A stretch of DNA of 64,000 bases from Methylobacter sp. (lineage in GTDB: Bacteria > Pseudomonadota > Gammaproteobacteria > Methylococcales > Methylomonadaceae): contig NZ_JALOCF010000005.1 in the NCBI RefSeq assembly GCF_023227905.1, forward strand, positions 87,669 through 151,668. The letters run 5' to 3'. Shown here in pieces: positions 36,101-43,458 of this stretch; the stretch's first letter is position 1, and the number at the start of each line of letters is the position of its first letter. Made by a program: the position numbers and the translations under genes. The notes beneath the pieces were generated by a model. The model saw only the letters and a list, made by a program, of their open reading frames with translations. It made no database searches and had not been told where the DNA came from.

Positions 36101-36667
36101 ATAATCAATCTGGTCGGTCAGGTAACCGACCATCGCATCCGTTTTGCCTTTGATCAGGTCATCGGGGTTGAAGGAGTTGCCCAAATGAGTAAATTCACCG
36201 GTAGAAACGCCTGCTTCATAAAGCATGGTAAGCAGCGGCGCATTGTCGTAAGGATCCTCCATGACCCGTTTGCCCTTAAGCTCGTAAGGGCTGACTATGC
36301 CGGAGTTCTTTAAGGTGAGATAGACCAGCGGGCTGTGTTGAAAAATAGAAGCCAGAACCACTACCGGCTTGCCGACAAGCCGTTGTTCCAGCAGGCCGGT
36401 ATCGGCTACGCCGTATTGAGATTCGTCTTTTAGAACTTGCTCAATGTTGTTGATGCCGGAAATACGTTCACGGATAGTGACGTCCAGGTTTTCTTCGGCG
36501 TAAAAACCTTTTTCCTTGGCCGCATAATAGCCGGCGAACTGGAATGAATGTAACCACTTGAGTTGCAACGAGACCTGTTCGACAGGCTGTGCAAGTTCCG
36601 CCAATAAAGGTGGTGAACAAAGTGCCAGATATAATAAACCAGCCAACCGGAACAAAGACATAGGCAT
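33143..36667 (-). CDS. Membrane-bound periplasmic-sensing GGDEF-EAL protein with two solute-binding domains
   Basis: A 1174-residue cyclic-di-GMP enzyme. After a signal peptide (ending near LLAELA) there is an NMT1/THI5-like solute-binding domain (about residues 30-270: LKWLHSFQFAGYYAAKEKG). A second, SBP_bac_3-like domain follows (about 340-565: IRVGVDRDFAPYEWID), then a transmembrane helix (about 570-590) and a PAS domain (about 610-735). The diguanylate cyclase domain has an intact RLGGDEF and I-site REGD (about 740-900). The EAL domain has intact EALIRW, DDFGTGYSS and EGVES (about 915-1150). Both output domains seem catalytically competent. NMT1-like domains bind pyrimidines, sulfonates or riboflavin-like ligands and SBP_bac_3 domains amino acids; the real ligands here are unknown. 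Confidence 0.9.
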   Translation of the reverse strand: MPMSLFRLAGLLYLALCSPPLLAELAQPVEQVSLQLKWLHSFQFAGYYAAKEKGFYAEENLDVTIRERISGINNIEQVLKDESQYGVADTGLLEQRLVGKPVVVLASIFQHSPLVYLTLKNSGIVSPYELKGKRVMEDPYDNAPLLTMLYEAGVSTGEFTHLGNSFNPDDLIKGKTDAMVGYLTDQIDYFKKKGVEINIINPRNYGVDFLSDNLFTTEQEISRHPDRVRRFLRASLKGWDYALKHQDELIGIILSKYNPNNRLSADHLRFEAQETVKMILPETVPIGHSDIKRFQRIADTYRQLGLITSTDHLNGFVYGQANSGLVNFTPEEQAWLQAHPVIRVGVDRDFAPYEWIDAKGNYVGLSAEYIALIEQRLGVKLEVIKDKPWAEILKMAQQGKLDMLSNANKTPERQQYLIFTEPYLQTPAIIISDNSSGFISSLNRLNGKQVTLEKGYFMQELLMRDHPEIKLVLAENIHDALAMVSSDKVDAYIGDAASAHYAIKKGGMLNLSFSGDTNYKNYHSMAATKANPELASLLAKSLASIPQSEKDAIQNRWMSLKYEPGVKTETVLFYSAAALLLLAFIVSWNMRLRREISRRKQIEEEQRMAASVFENTQEGILITDAKRNIIDMNPAFSSITGYSRDEVLGKKPSLLKSGLHDTNFYENMWQTIDRQGYWRGEVWNRRKGGEIFAEWLTISAVADQQGKITHYIGTSSDITQLKAQERKLELMAHYDPLTGVPNRILFADHMHLAFAQTKRDNCLMAVGYLDLDGFKPVNDRLGHEAGDQLLIEIALRIKNSLREGDTIARLGGDEFVFLLLGLHKVEDCEATLHRLLEVIRRPVILKNQTVSVSASIGISIFPEDNTDPDTLLRHADQAMYQAKQEGKNCFHIYNLELDRQLHSHRETLNRIEQALENEEFELFFQPKVDMQRGIVLGAEALIRWRHPERGLVMPCEFLPLLENHDIVARLDAWVIDKALQHMHHWQSLGLQLKISVNITARSLQSDDFVLQLYFAFERHPSIKPAHFELEILETQSLIDLSLTSQVIKDCQKLGVQFALDDFGTGYSSLSYLKHLPAETLKIDQTFVRNMLEDEDDLAIVQGVIGLAESFRREVIAEGVESIEHGIALLHMGCHQAQGYGIAKPMPASELAAWVQDWEDPAEWKISHRQHEPQI

Positions 36668-36871
36668 CAGTGTGTTAAAACTTGTAATTCTAGCATTTTG
36701 GTACCGGGAGTATGGTTGTAATTTAATGATTACGAATTTTAAAAGTAACGCGGGAGATTATCGAAAAGCATTATTGGCAAAGCATCGCCCGGACTTTTAT
36801 AAATATTGATTTTAAATCAAATACCCCTATAGTTCCCTGATAAAAAATAACTAACCTTTAGAGAGTATTAT

Positions 36872-37879
36872 ATGCAACATTTTCGTCTTTCTTTTTTCGT
36901 CACCGCAGTCTGTTTGGGAGCAGCATTTTATTGGGGAGGAATAATGGGGGTTTTTATCGCCGCTATTCTGGGTGTCCTCGAAGTCAGTCTATCATTTGAC
37001 AATGCGGTTGTTAACGCATCAATTTTAAAGCGCATGGATGACCGTTGGCAGAAGTACTTTTTGACCTGGGGAATTTTGATTGCCGTTTTCGGTATGCGCT
37101 TGCTGTTTCCCATCGTCATTGTATCGGCGGCTACCGGCATCGACTTTATGGGCGTCACCGAGATGGCGTTAAAAGACACCGCGACTTATGCCAGGCATTT
37201 AGAAGAGTCGCATGTTCAAATTGCGGCTTTTGGCGGCATGTTCCTGCTGATGGTGTTTTATTCGTTCATTTTTGACGAAACCAGGGAACTGCACTGGCTG
37301 GGTTATATAGAAAGAAAAATGTCCTCGTTCGGCAAGCTTGAAGCGATTGGAATCATCATGGCCTTAGGACCGCTGTTAATCATCCAAAACTACCTGCCTG
37401 AGGAAATCCGGTTGGACGTACTGGTTGCCGGCATCACAGGCGTCATTTTATATGTGATCGTGGACAGTTTGGCGACTTTGTTTGAGTCTGAAGAAGAGGG
37501 CGAAGAAGTGGTTGCCGTGCTTAAAAAGAGCGGCCTGATGAGCTTCATTTATCTTGAAGTGCTGGATGCGTCGTTTTCATTCGACGGCGTGATTGGCGCG
37601 TTTGCGATTACTCAGGATGTGGTCATTATTATGCTGGGTTTGGCTATCGGCGCGATGTTTGTGCGAAGCCTGACGGTCTATCTGGTGCGGAAAGGCACGC
37701 TGGATGAATATGTGTTTCTGGAGCATGGCGCCCATTACGCCATTGGCGTGCTGGCGGGCATTATGCTAGTCAGCATAACCCATCATATCCCTGAGGTTAT
37801 CACTGGCTTGACGGGAGCTTTACTGATAGCGCTATCGGTGATTTCGTCTATCCGTTACAGAAAGAAGCAGGCAGTCTGA
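36872..37879 (+). CDS. TerC-like integral membrane protein (DUF475)
   Basis: A 335-residue protein with about eight to nine hydrophobic helices. The conserved acidic motifs LEVSLSFDNAVVNASIL (residues about 38-54) and LEVLDASFSFDGVIGAF (about 229-245) are those of the TerC/YkoY group. Members have been linked to metal export, including manganese loading of secreted proteins, and tellurite resistance; the substrate here is not known. A strong hairpin follows the gene. Confidence 0.85.
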   Translation: MQHFRLSFFVTAVCLGAAFYWGGIMGVFIAAILGVLEVSLSFDNAVVNASILKRMDDRWQKYFLTWGILIAVFGMRLLFPIVIVSAATGIDFMGVTEMALKDTATYARHLEESHVQIAAFGGMFLLMVFYSFIFDETRELHWLGYIERKMSSFGKLEAIGIIMALGPLLIIQNYLPEEIRLDVLVAGITGVILYVIVDSLATLFESEEEGEEVVAVLKKSGLMSFIYLEVLDASFSFDGVIGAFAITQDVVIIMLGLAIGAMFVRSLTVYLVRKGTLDEYVFLEHGAHYAIGVLAGIMLVSITHHIPEVITGLTGALLIALSVISSIRYRKKQAV

Positions 37880-37902
37880 TCTTCAGCTTCAACCACAAAA
37901 AA

Positions 37903-37932
37903 CACGAAGTCCGGCTAAAGCCGGACTTCGTG
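37903..37932 (+). terminator. Hairpin after the TerC-like gene
   Basis: CACGAAGTCCGGC and its exact complement enclose a four-base TAAA loop. The stem is preceded by an A-run and followed by ATAAAAGC with no strong U-tract, so it is a good stop for the minus strand and a plausible one for the plus strand. The outer bases belong to the TTCGTG repeat family. Confidence 0.6.
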
Positions 37933-38074
37933 ATAAAAGCTTCGCCAAAACTGCCCGGCACAACTCCAGAGACGGTCTGTCTCAACTATATAAATACCCC
38001 GCCTTCCAGCCTTATCTTCATAATTCTTGCACATTTATTGATAATAATACGCTATCTGTTAGGTGGGTATAGCC

Positions 38075-39517
38075 ATGCATAAAACAATTCGAGCCAAGTT
38101 ATTTTTAACTTTCCTGCTGACAACGCTTCTTGTCGTTTTAGGGATGTATATTTTCATGCGCTGGTCTTTAAACCGGGGTTTCAATGAATTTATCGAAACA
38201 CGGCAGCAGGAACAAGTCAGCAACCTGGTTGAAGAGCTTGGCGAATACTATGCAACCAACCAGGGCTGGAGCGGTTTGGCCGGCGATAAGCGAAAATGGA
38301 TTGATTTATTGTGGCAATCCAATCCTCACCGATCTCACCGGCCGCCCGTATGGCTTATGCAAGCGCGAAGGGAAACCGATAATAGTTGGCCGCCGGCATT
38401 GCCTGAGCCGCATCCTAAAAAGCATTTCCTCCCTCTTGAAATGCGCGCGATGCTGTTGAACGCCGATAAGACGATTATTTTCGGGCGTCAAGACGCTTTG
38501 CCACAATTATCCCTGCAACCTATCCTTTATCAAGAAAAAACTGTCGGTTTTCTTGGACTCCTGCCCGGCAAGGCCGTCAATCAGGACAGCGAAATCCGCT
38601 TTATGGAACGCCAGTCCGAATCCTTTATCTGGATTGCCCTGTTAATGATTGTTTTGTCCGCCGCCCTTGCCTTGTTACTGGCTTACATATTGGGACGGCC
38701 GCTCAAGCGCATTACCACAGCGGCCAAGGCGCTTGCGGTGGGGCGTTATGATCTTCGCCTGCCGGTCGAGTCTAAAGATGAGCTGGGAGAGTTGGCGCGT
38801 GACTTTAACGATATGGCCGCCGCCCTGGAACAGTCGGAACAGGCAAGGCGGCGCTGGGTGGCGGATATTTCCCATGAACTACGCACGCCTTTAGCCGTAT
38901 TGCGCGGCGAACTGGAAGCCTTGCAGGACGGCATAAGGCCCTTGACCCGCGATGCAATCGATTCCCTGTTCGGCGATGTGATGCGGCTTAATCGCTTAAC
39001 GGAAGATCTTTATCAATTATCCTTGTCCGATCAAGGCGCGTTAAGTTATCGCAAAGTTCACGTTGATCCGGTAGCCATATTAAAAGAAAATCTGGCGGCG
39101 TTAAAACCGGAATTTCAAAGCAAACAAATTGCTATTAAATTGACGAATCACTTGACCGGCCCGGTCAGTATTTACGCCGATCCGGACCGCTTATCCCAGC
39201 TTTACCGAAACCTGCTTAACAACAGCAATAACTACACCGACAGCAACGGCGAGCTGGACATTACTGTTTTTCGGATGGGCGATAAACTGGTGCTCGATTT
39301 TTCCGACAGCGAACCGGGCGTACCCGAACACGAACTTCCCAAATTGTTCGACCGTTTTTATCGCGTGGAAAGCTCGCGCAACCGCCATCATGGCGGTGCC
39401 GGTCTGGGTTTGGCGATATGCACTAATATTGTCGAAGCGCATGACGGCACGATACAAGCGCAACCATCGCCTTTGCAAGGGCTGACCATCCGCATTGAAT
39501 TACCGATTAGCTCATGA
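38075..39517 (+). CDS. baeS: Envelope-stress sensor histidine kinase BaeS-like
   Basis: A 480-residue sensor kinase. Transmembrane helices lie near residues 8-28 and 180-203, enclosing a periplasmic domain. A HAMP segment follows (LGRPLKRITTAAKALAVGRY), then HisKA with ADISHELRTPLAVLRGELEA around the phospho-His, and the ATPase boxes NNSNNYTDSNGEL and AGLGLAICTNIVEAHDG. The HisKA segment is nearly identical to enteric BaeS. The ATG at 38075 has AGGTGGG seven bases upstream; a GTG at 38063 is less likely. It overlaps baeR by four bases and a Spy-like gene follows, the expected regulon target. Confidence 0.88.
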   Translation: MHKTIRAKLFLTFLLTTLLVVLGMYIFMRWSLNRGFNEFIETRQQEQVSNLVEELGEYYATNQGWSGLAGDKRKWIDLLWQSNPHRSHRPPVWLMQARRETDNSWPPALPEPHPKKHFLPLEMRAMLLNADKTIIFGRQDALPQLSLQPILYQEKTVGFLGLLPGKAVNQDSEIRFMERQSESFIWIALLMIVLSAALALLLAYILGRPLKRITTAAKALAVGRYDLRLPVESKDELGELARDFNDMAAALEQSEQARRRWVADISHELRTPLAVLRGELEALQDGIRPLTRDAIDSLFGDVMRLNRLTEDLYQLSLSDQGALSYRKVHVDPVAILKENLAALKPEFQSKQIAIKLTNHLTGPVSIYADPDRLSQLYRNLLNNSNNYTDSNGELDITVFRMGDKLVLDFSDSEPGVPEHELPKLFDRFYRVESSRNRHHGGAGLGLAICTNIVEAHDGTIQAQPSPLQGLTIRIELPISS

Positions 39518-40206
39518 GCCATATCCTGATTGTAGAAGATGAGTTAAAACTGGCCCGCCTGCAAGCGGATTACCTGCAAAATGCCGGTTTTGGCACCGAT
39601 TGCTTGAGCAATGGCTTGGAAGTGTTGCCGTGGCTTAAAGCCAATCACACCGATTTGATATTACTGGATTTAATGTTGCCCGGCCGCGACGGCCTGGATA
39701 TTTGCCGTGAACTTAGAAGTTTCAGTGCCGTGCCGATTATCATGGTAACGGCGCGTATTGAAGAAATAGATCGCCTGCTTGGCCTGGAACTGGGAGCCGA
39801 CGACTATATTTGCAAGCCGTTCAGCCCTCGCGAAATGGTCGCGCGCGTTAAAGCCGTGCTGCGGCGATTGCAAACACAAACAGTCGATGCGGCGGTCGGC
39901 GCCTTGAAATTGAAGCTGGACCCCCACAGTTTCCGGGTATCTGCCGAGGGACGCGAAGCCGAATTAACCCTGGTCGAATTTCAACTGCTGCAGGTCCTGT
40001 ATCAGCAACCCGGACGCATCTTTTCCCGTTCAAAATTAATGGACCTGATTTATCAGGATCAACGCATAGTTTCTGACCGGACCATCGACAGCCACATCAA
40101 AAAACTGAGGAAAAAACTGGCCGATATATTGCCGGGCCAGGAACTGGTTCATTCGGTTTATGGCGCAGGCTATCGCTACGATCCACAGGATAAAGTCGGT
40201 GATTGA
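39514..40206 (+). CDS. baeR: OmpR-family response regulator BaeR-like
   Basis: A 230-residue regulator: receiver domain with ILIVEDELKLARLQADYL, LILLDLMLPGRDGLD (phospho-Asp) and DYICKPFSPREMV. A winged-helix DNA-binding domain follows (LTLVEFQLLQVLYQQPGRIFSR, SRSKLMDLIY, then DSHIKKLRKKL). Together with BaeS it should respond to envelope stress. Confidence 0.9.
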   Translation: MSHILIVEDELKLARLQADYLQNAGFGTDCLSNGLEVLPWLKANHTDLILLDLMLPGRDGLDICRELRSFSAVPIIMVTARIEEIDRLLGLELGADDYICKPFSPREMVARVKAVLRRLQTQTVDAAVGALKLKLDPHSFRVSAEGREAELTLVEFQLLQVLYQQPGRIFSRSKLMDLIYQDQRIVSDRTIDSHIKKLRKKLADILPGQELVHSVYGAGYRYDPQDKVGD

Positions 40207-40319
40207 AAGTTTCACAATGTTTGCACATTGTCTTCAAATTGTTTGCGCTTTTCATCGTTAAAGTAAGCTCCAAGAACAGAAAATCACTGTTCTGCAACCC
40301 CTAACCAATGAGAGCAATC

Positions 40320-40661
40320 ATGAACAAAAAAATCATAACCATCGCACTGGCTTTAGCCCTTCCTTTAACCGTTGCCGCAGCTTCCGGCGACAAAGGCGAT
40401 TTTGAGGGTCATCATGGCCACAGAGTCGAACGTATGGCCAAAACGCTGGATTTAAACGCCGAGCAAAAAAGCAAAGTGGAAGTCATCTTCAAAGAACAGC
40501 ATGAAAAACTCAAAGCCATCCATGAAGAAACCCAAGCACGTCTACAGGAAGTTCTTACCAAAGAACAAATCACAAAAATGGATGAAATGAAAAAACAACG
40601 CCACGAAAAATGGCAAAAGAAACATCAAGAAGGTCAAAAAGCGCCCGAAGAAAAGAAGTAA
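40320..40661 (+). CDS. Spy/CpxP-like periplasmic chaperone
   Basis: A 113-residue periplasmic protein with a signal peptide (IALALALPLTVAAAS). The helical LTxxQ-type core is made of LNAEQKSKVEVIFKEQHEKL and LTKEQITKMDEMKKQRHEKW, and the tail is Lys-rich. Spy is an ATP-independent chaperone induced by BaeSR and CpxAR, which fits the neighbours. The ATG at 40320 has GAGAG just upstream; one at 40308 is less likely. Confidence 0.85.
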   Translation: MNKKIITIALALALPLTVAAASGDKGDFEGHHGHRVERMAKTLDLNAEQKSKVEVIFKEQHEKLKAIHEETQARLQEVLTKEQITKMDEMKKQRHEKWQKKHQEGQKAPEEKK

Positions 40662-40748
40662 TTTTGTAACTATTCGGTGCGAAGCTCAAAACTCCCTCTC
40701 CTGACGGAGAGGGTAGGGCGAGGAGAATCAAAATTTTTAACTTTCCAA

Positions 40749-40781
40749 TTGATTGGGTTGCAATTTCCGCAACCCAATCAA
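40749..40781. terminator. Hairpin between spy-like and Tim44-like genes
   Basis: TTGATTGGGTTGC and its exact 13-base complement flank a seven-base loop. The two flanking genes converge, so it may terminate both. A CCCTCTCC/GGAGAGGG repeat lies just before it at 40690-40715. Confidence 0.55.
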
Positions 40782-40807
40782 TCTACGGACTTTGCAGTGA
40801 AACCGAA

Positions 40808-41752
40808 TTACTCTGCTAATTGCTGAATGCCATCCAGATACCATTTGGGCTGGATGCTGACTTTCGGTTTAATAAAATGCCAGACTTCCCGGACTTGCGC
40901 AGCCTGGGCGTTGCTGTCTTCACGCATGATGGAATCGAACAGCACCACGGCTTCAAGTTCCGAACCGACTTCCCTGACTTCCAGTAGTTCCGCTTCCAGC
41001 TTAAGTACTTCGGTGCGGTTTTCGATAGTCAAGGCTTTGAGCTGATCCTGAATATCGGCAAATACTTTATCCGTTGTCAAACCCCTGATTTCGGCAAGAT
41101 CGCGATCATCCCAGGCTTTTTGCAGATTGGTAAACGCTATCTTGGCGCCGTCCAGAAAGGCCTTTTGGTCAAAATCAGCCGGAACGGCCGCCGCAGTACC
41201 AAAGTTAGCGTTCTGTTGTACGGGTTGACTCAATGGCTCGGATGAGCCGGTATTGTTTTTGTTGCCGAACAGAATATCCGTATTAAAACCGGCCGGATCA
41301 GTCTGGTTTGATTGCGACTCCTGATAGTTGTTATCCGCTGTCCGGTTATAGACAGGCTGTTGCGCCGACCTCGCTTTTTTCGCAGCGAATAACTTGTAAA
41401 GTAAGAAGGCAATCCCGCCAAAAACAAGGAAATCCATAAAGTTAACGCCGTGAAAGCCGCCGCCGGCAAATAGCGAACCTAATAATCCCCCCAACGCCAA
41501 ACCGCCCAGCATGCCCATTAAACCGCTGCGGTTAGGCATGGCGGGATTCGGCGCCTGGGTTGGCGTAGCTGCCTGCTGCTGGGCCGGGCGGGCGGGCGGG
41601 GTTACAGAGCGTTGGTACGGCGTGCTGTAGGAAGACCTGCCGCCAAAGGAGCTGCCGCCGCCGAAACGCTTGGCATCCGCGTCCGACATCACGCCAAAAG
41701 TTAAGGAAAGGCCTATCAATAAAGTAGCAATAATTCCGGTATATTTATTCAT
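40808..41752 (-). CDS. Tim44-like domain membrane protein
   Basis: A 314-residue protein. An N-terminal signal-like helix with TLLIGLSLTFGVMSDADA is followed by a Gly/Ser- and Pro/Gln-rich linker. Two hydrophobic stretches come next (LMGMLGGLALGGLLGSLFAG and FMDFLVFGGIAFLLYKLF), then a C-terminal Tim44-like domain (about 180-310) with AFLDGAKIAFTNLQKAWDDR and WHFIKPK. The role in bacteria is unclear; such proteins are thought to act at the inner membrane. Confidence 0.85.
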   Translation of the reverse strand: MNKYTGIIATLLIGLSLTFGVMSDADAKRFGGGSSFGGRSSYSTPYQRSVTPPARPAQQQAATPTQAPNPAMPNRSGLMGMLGGLALGGLLGSLFAGGGFHGVNFMDFLVFGGIAFLLYKLFAAKKARSAQQPVYNRTADNNYQESQSNQTDPAGFNTDILFGNKNNTGSSEPLSQPVQQNANFGTAAAVPADFDQKAFLDGAKIAFTNLQKAWDDRDLAEIRGLTTDKVFADIQDQLKALTIENRTEVLKLEAELLEVREVGSELEAVVLFDSIMREDSNAQAAQVREVWHFIKPKVSIQPKWYLDGIQQLAE

Positions 41753-42018
41753 ACACTCACAACATAAAATTAAGTTAAAGTTTATATATCATTGGGACGA
41801 AAGATTAAACAACAAGTCATTGATTATTTTTCGTATGGCATTGTATGTATGTTTTGCAACACTACCCACATTTCTTGTTAGGCGGATGCAAATTTGAAGC
41901 CTCCATTATGACAATGCGTTGCCATAATGGCCGTGTTTTCTCGATTATAAAATCGCAAAATAAAAGGCTACTTAAATCTGGAGCGTAAAGCACACGGTTG
42001 CGCAAAATTTTTACCCCC
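41753..42018. other. Intergenic region between the Tim44-like gene and the efflux operon
   Basis: A/T-rich, no gene recognised. It likely holds the Tim44-like gene promoter on the minus strand and the end of the efflux operon transcript. Confidence 0.4.
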
Positions 42019-43452
42019 CTATCGCCATCCTCCTCCCAATGCCTTATAAACGTTTATTGTCGATATCCGTTGACGCTTGATAACATTGATTAATTCGAGA
42101 TTGGACTGCAAGGCGCTCTGTTGTGCAATCAGTACCTCCAAGTAGCTTGCCCTGGCATATTTGAATAGCTCGTTTGATGTTTCAACGGACTGTTTCAACA
42201 CATCGCTTTGTTGCTTTTTTAGGGCATTGATTTGTTGCAAATTCTGAATATTAGAGAGTTCATTCGCCACTTCAATGTAGCCGTTTAAAATTGTTTTCTG
42301 ATAGTTATGCATTGCGGTCAACTGGTTCGCTTTTGCAGTGTTGAAGTGCGCTTTCAATGCATTCATATTGATCAGCGGTGCCACTAAAGTCCCCATCACG
42401 GAATAGGCGATTGAGGCGGGCGACGAAAATAGGAACTCGGGATTGAAGGCCTGAAAGCCGAAACTCGCGGTAATGTTAAAATTCGGATAAAACGCTGCCT
42501 TTGCCGCTTTCAAATCAAACTTGCTTGCCTCAATCTGAAATTCCGCTTCACGAACGTCAGGCCGGTTTGCCAGCAATTGCGAAGGCACGCCCGATGAAAT
42601 TTGTTGCGGCATTTCTTTGAACAAGACTTCTTTTATTCGTTGAATGGGTTGCGGATAGCGACCCAGCAGGAAGTTAATTTTATTTTCGGTTTCGGTGATT
42701 TGTTGTAGCGTATTTTTTTCCAATATCCGGGTGCTGAGCAGTTGTGCTTTGAATTGTTGCACCGCTAATTCATTTGTCCTGCCGGCTTCTTTCTGCAATA
42801 CGATGACATCCAACGCCTCCTGTTGTTTCAGGAGGGTCTGCCGGATAATTTCCAGTTCATTATCCAATGCCAACAGTTCGTTGTAGTAAATTGCCACATC
42901 GGCAACAAGATTTGAAATGACAAAGTTGGTGCCTTCAATGCTGGACAGATAGTGCGAAACCGCGGATTTGCGTTGGTTTCGCAACTTGCCCCAAATATCA
43001 ACCTCCCAAGATGACTGTAACCCCACATAGTAATCGGGCAAATTTTCGGGCACGATTTGACCGGGTGTAATTTCAGTAGAGGCGTTTCCAGCCCCATCCA
43101 TGGTGTAAAGCCCGAACTTGCGAATCCCGGCTCCTATATTCAGATCCACTTTCGGTAGCAGAGCGCCATTTGCCAATTTCACGCTTGAGCGGGACACCTC
43201 AATTCGCTGCAAGGCCATTTGCAAATCGATGTTGTTGCTTATGGCGGTATCGATCAACTTCTGCAAGTGCGTATCGGCAAAGTATTCACGCCAATTGATG
43301 TTTGCAATAGAACTGGCGGTGTTTTTTTGATTCCCGAAACTCGCAGGTACTTCCTTTTCCGGAATGGACAAGTTGGTGTTGAGTGTTCCGCAACCATTTA
43401 AGGATGCAATAAAAAGCGCAATAGTGGCGGTGTAATAAATTTTAGTCTTCAT
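42019..43452 (-). CDS. RND efflux outer-membrane lipoprotein (NodT/OprM family)
   Basis: Outer-membrane channel of a tripartite RND pump, 477 residues. The lipobox is LNGC (ASLNGCGTLN near residue 21). The two repeated OEP regions are visible (ISNNIDLQMALQRIEVSRSS and a matching NRPDVREAEFQIEASKFDLK in the second half). It is the last gene of the operon, six bases after the RND pump gene. Confidence 0.9.
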   Translation of the reverse strand: MKTKIYYTATIALFIASLNGCGTLNTNLSIPEKEVPASFGNQKNTASSIANINWREYFADTHLQKLIDTAISNNIDLQMALQRIEVSRSSVKLANGALLPKVDLNIGAGIRKFGLYTMDGAGNASTEITPGQIVPENLPDYYVGLQSSWEVDIWGKLRNQRKSAVSHYLSSIEGTNFVISNLVADVAIYYNELLALDNELEIIRQTLLKQQEALDVIVLQKEAGRTNELAVQQFKAQLLSTRILEKNTLQQITETENKINFLLGRYPQPIQRIKEVLFKEMPQQISSGVPSQLLANRPDVREAEFQIEASKFDLKAAKAAFYPNFNITASFGFQAFNPEFLFSSPASIAYSVMGTLVAPLINMNALKAHFNTAKANQLTAMHNYQKTILNGYIEVANELSNIQNLQQINALKKQQSDVLKQSVETSNELFKYARASYLEVLIAQQSALQSNLELINVIKRQRISTINVYKALGGGWR

Positions 43453-43458
43453 TAGCTG

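Noticed and set aside
36668..36871. yybP-ykoY type manganese riboswitch before the TerC-like gene
   Set aside because: The short leader lacks the paired conserved loops of that riboswitch.
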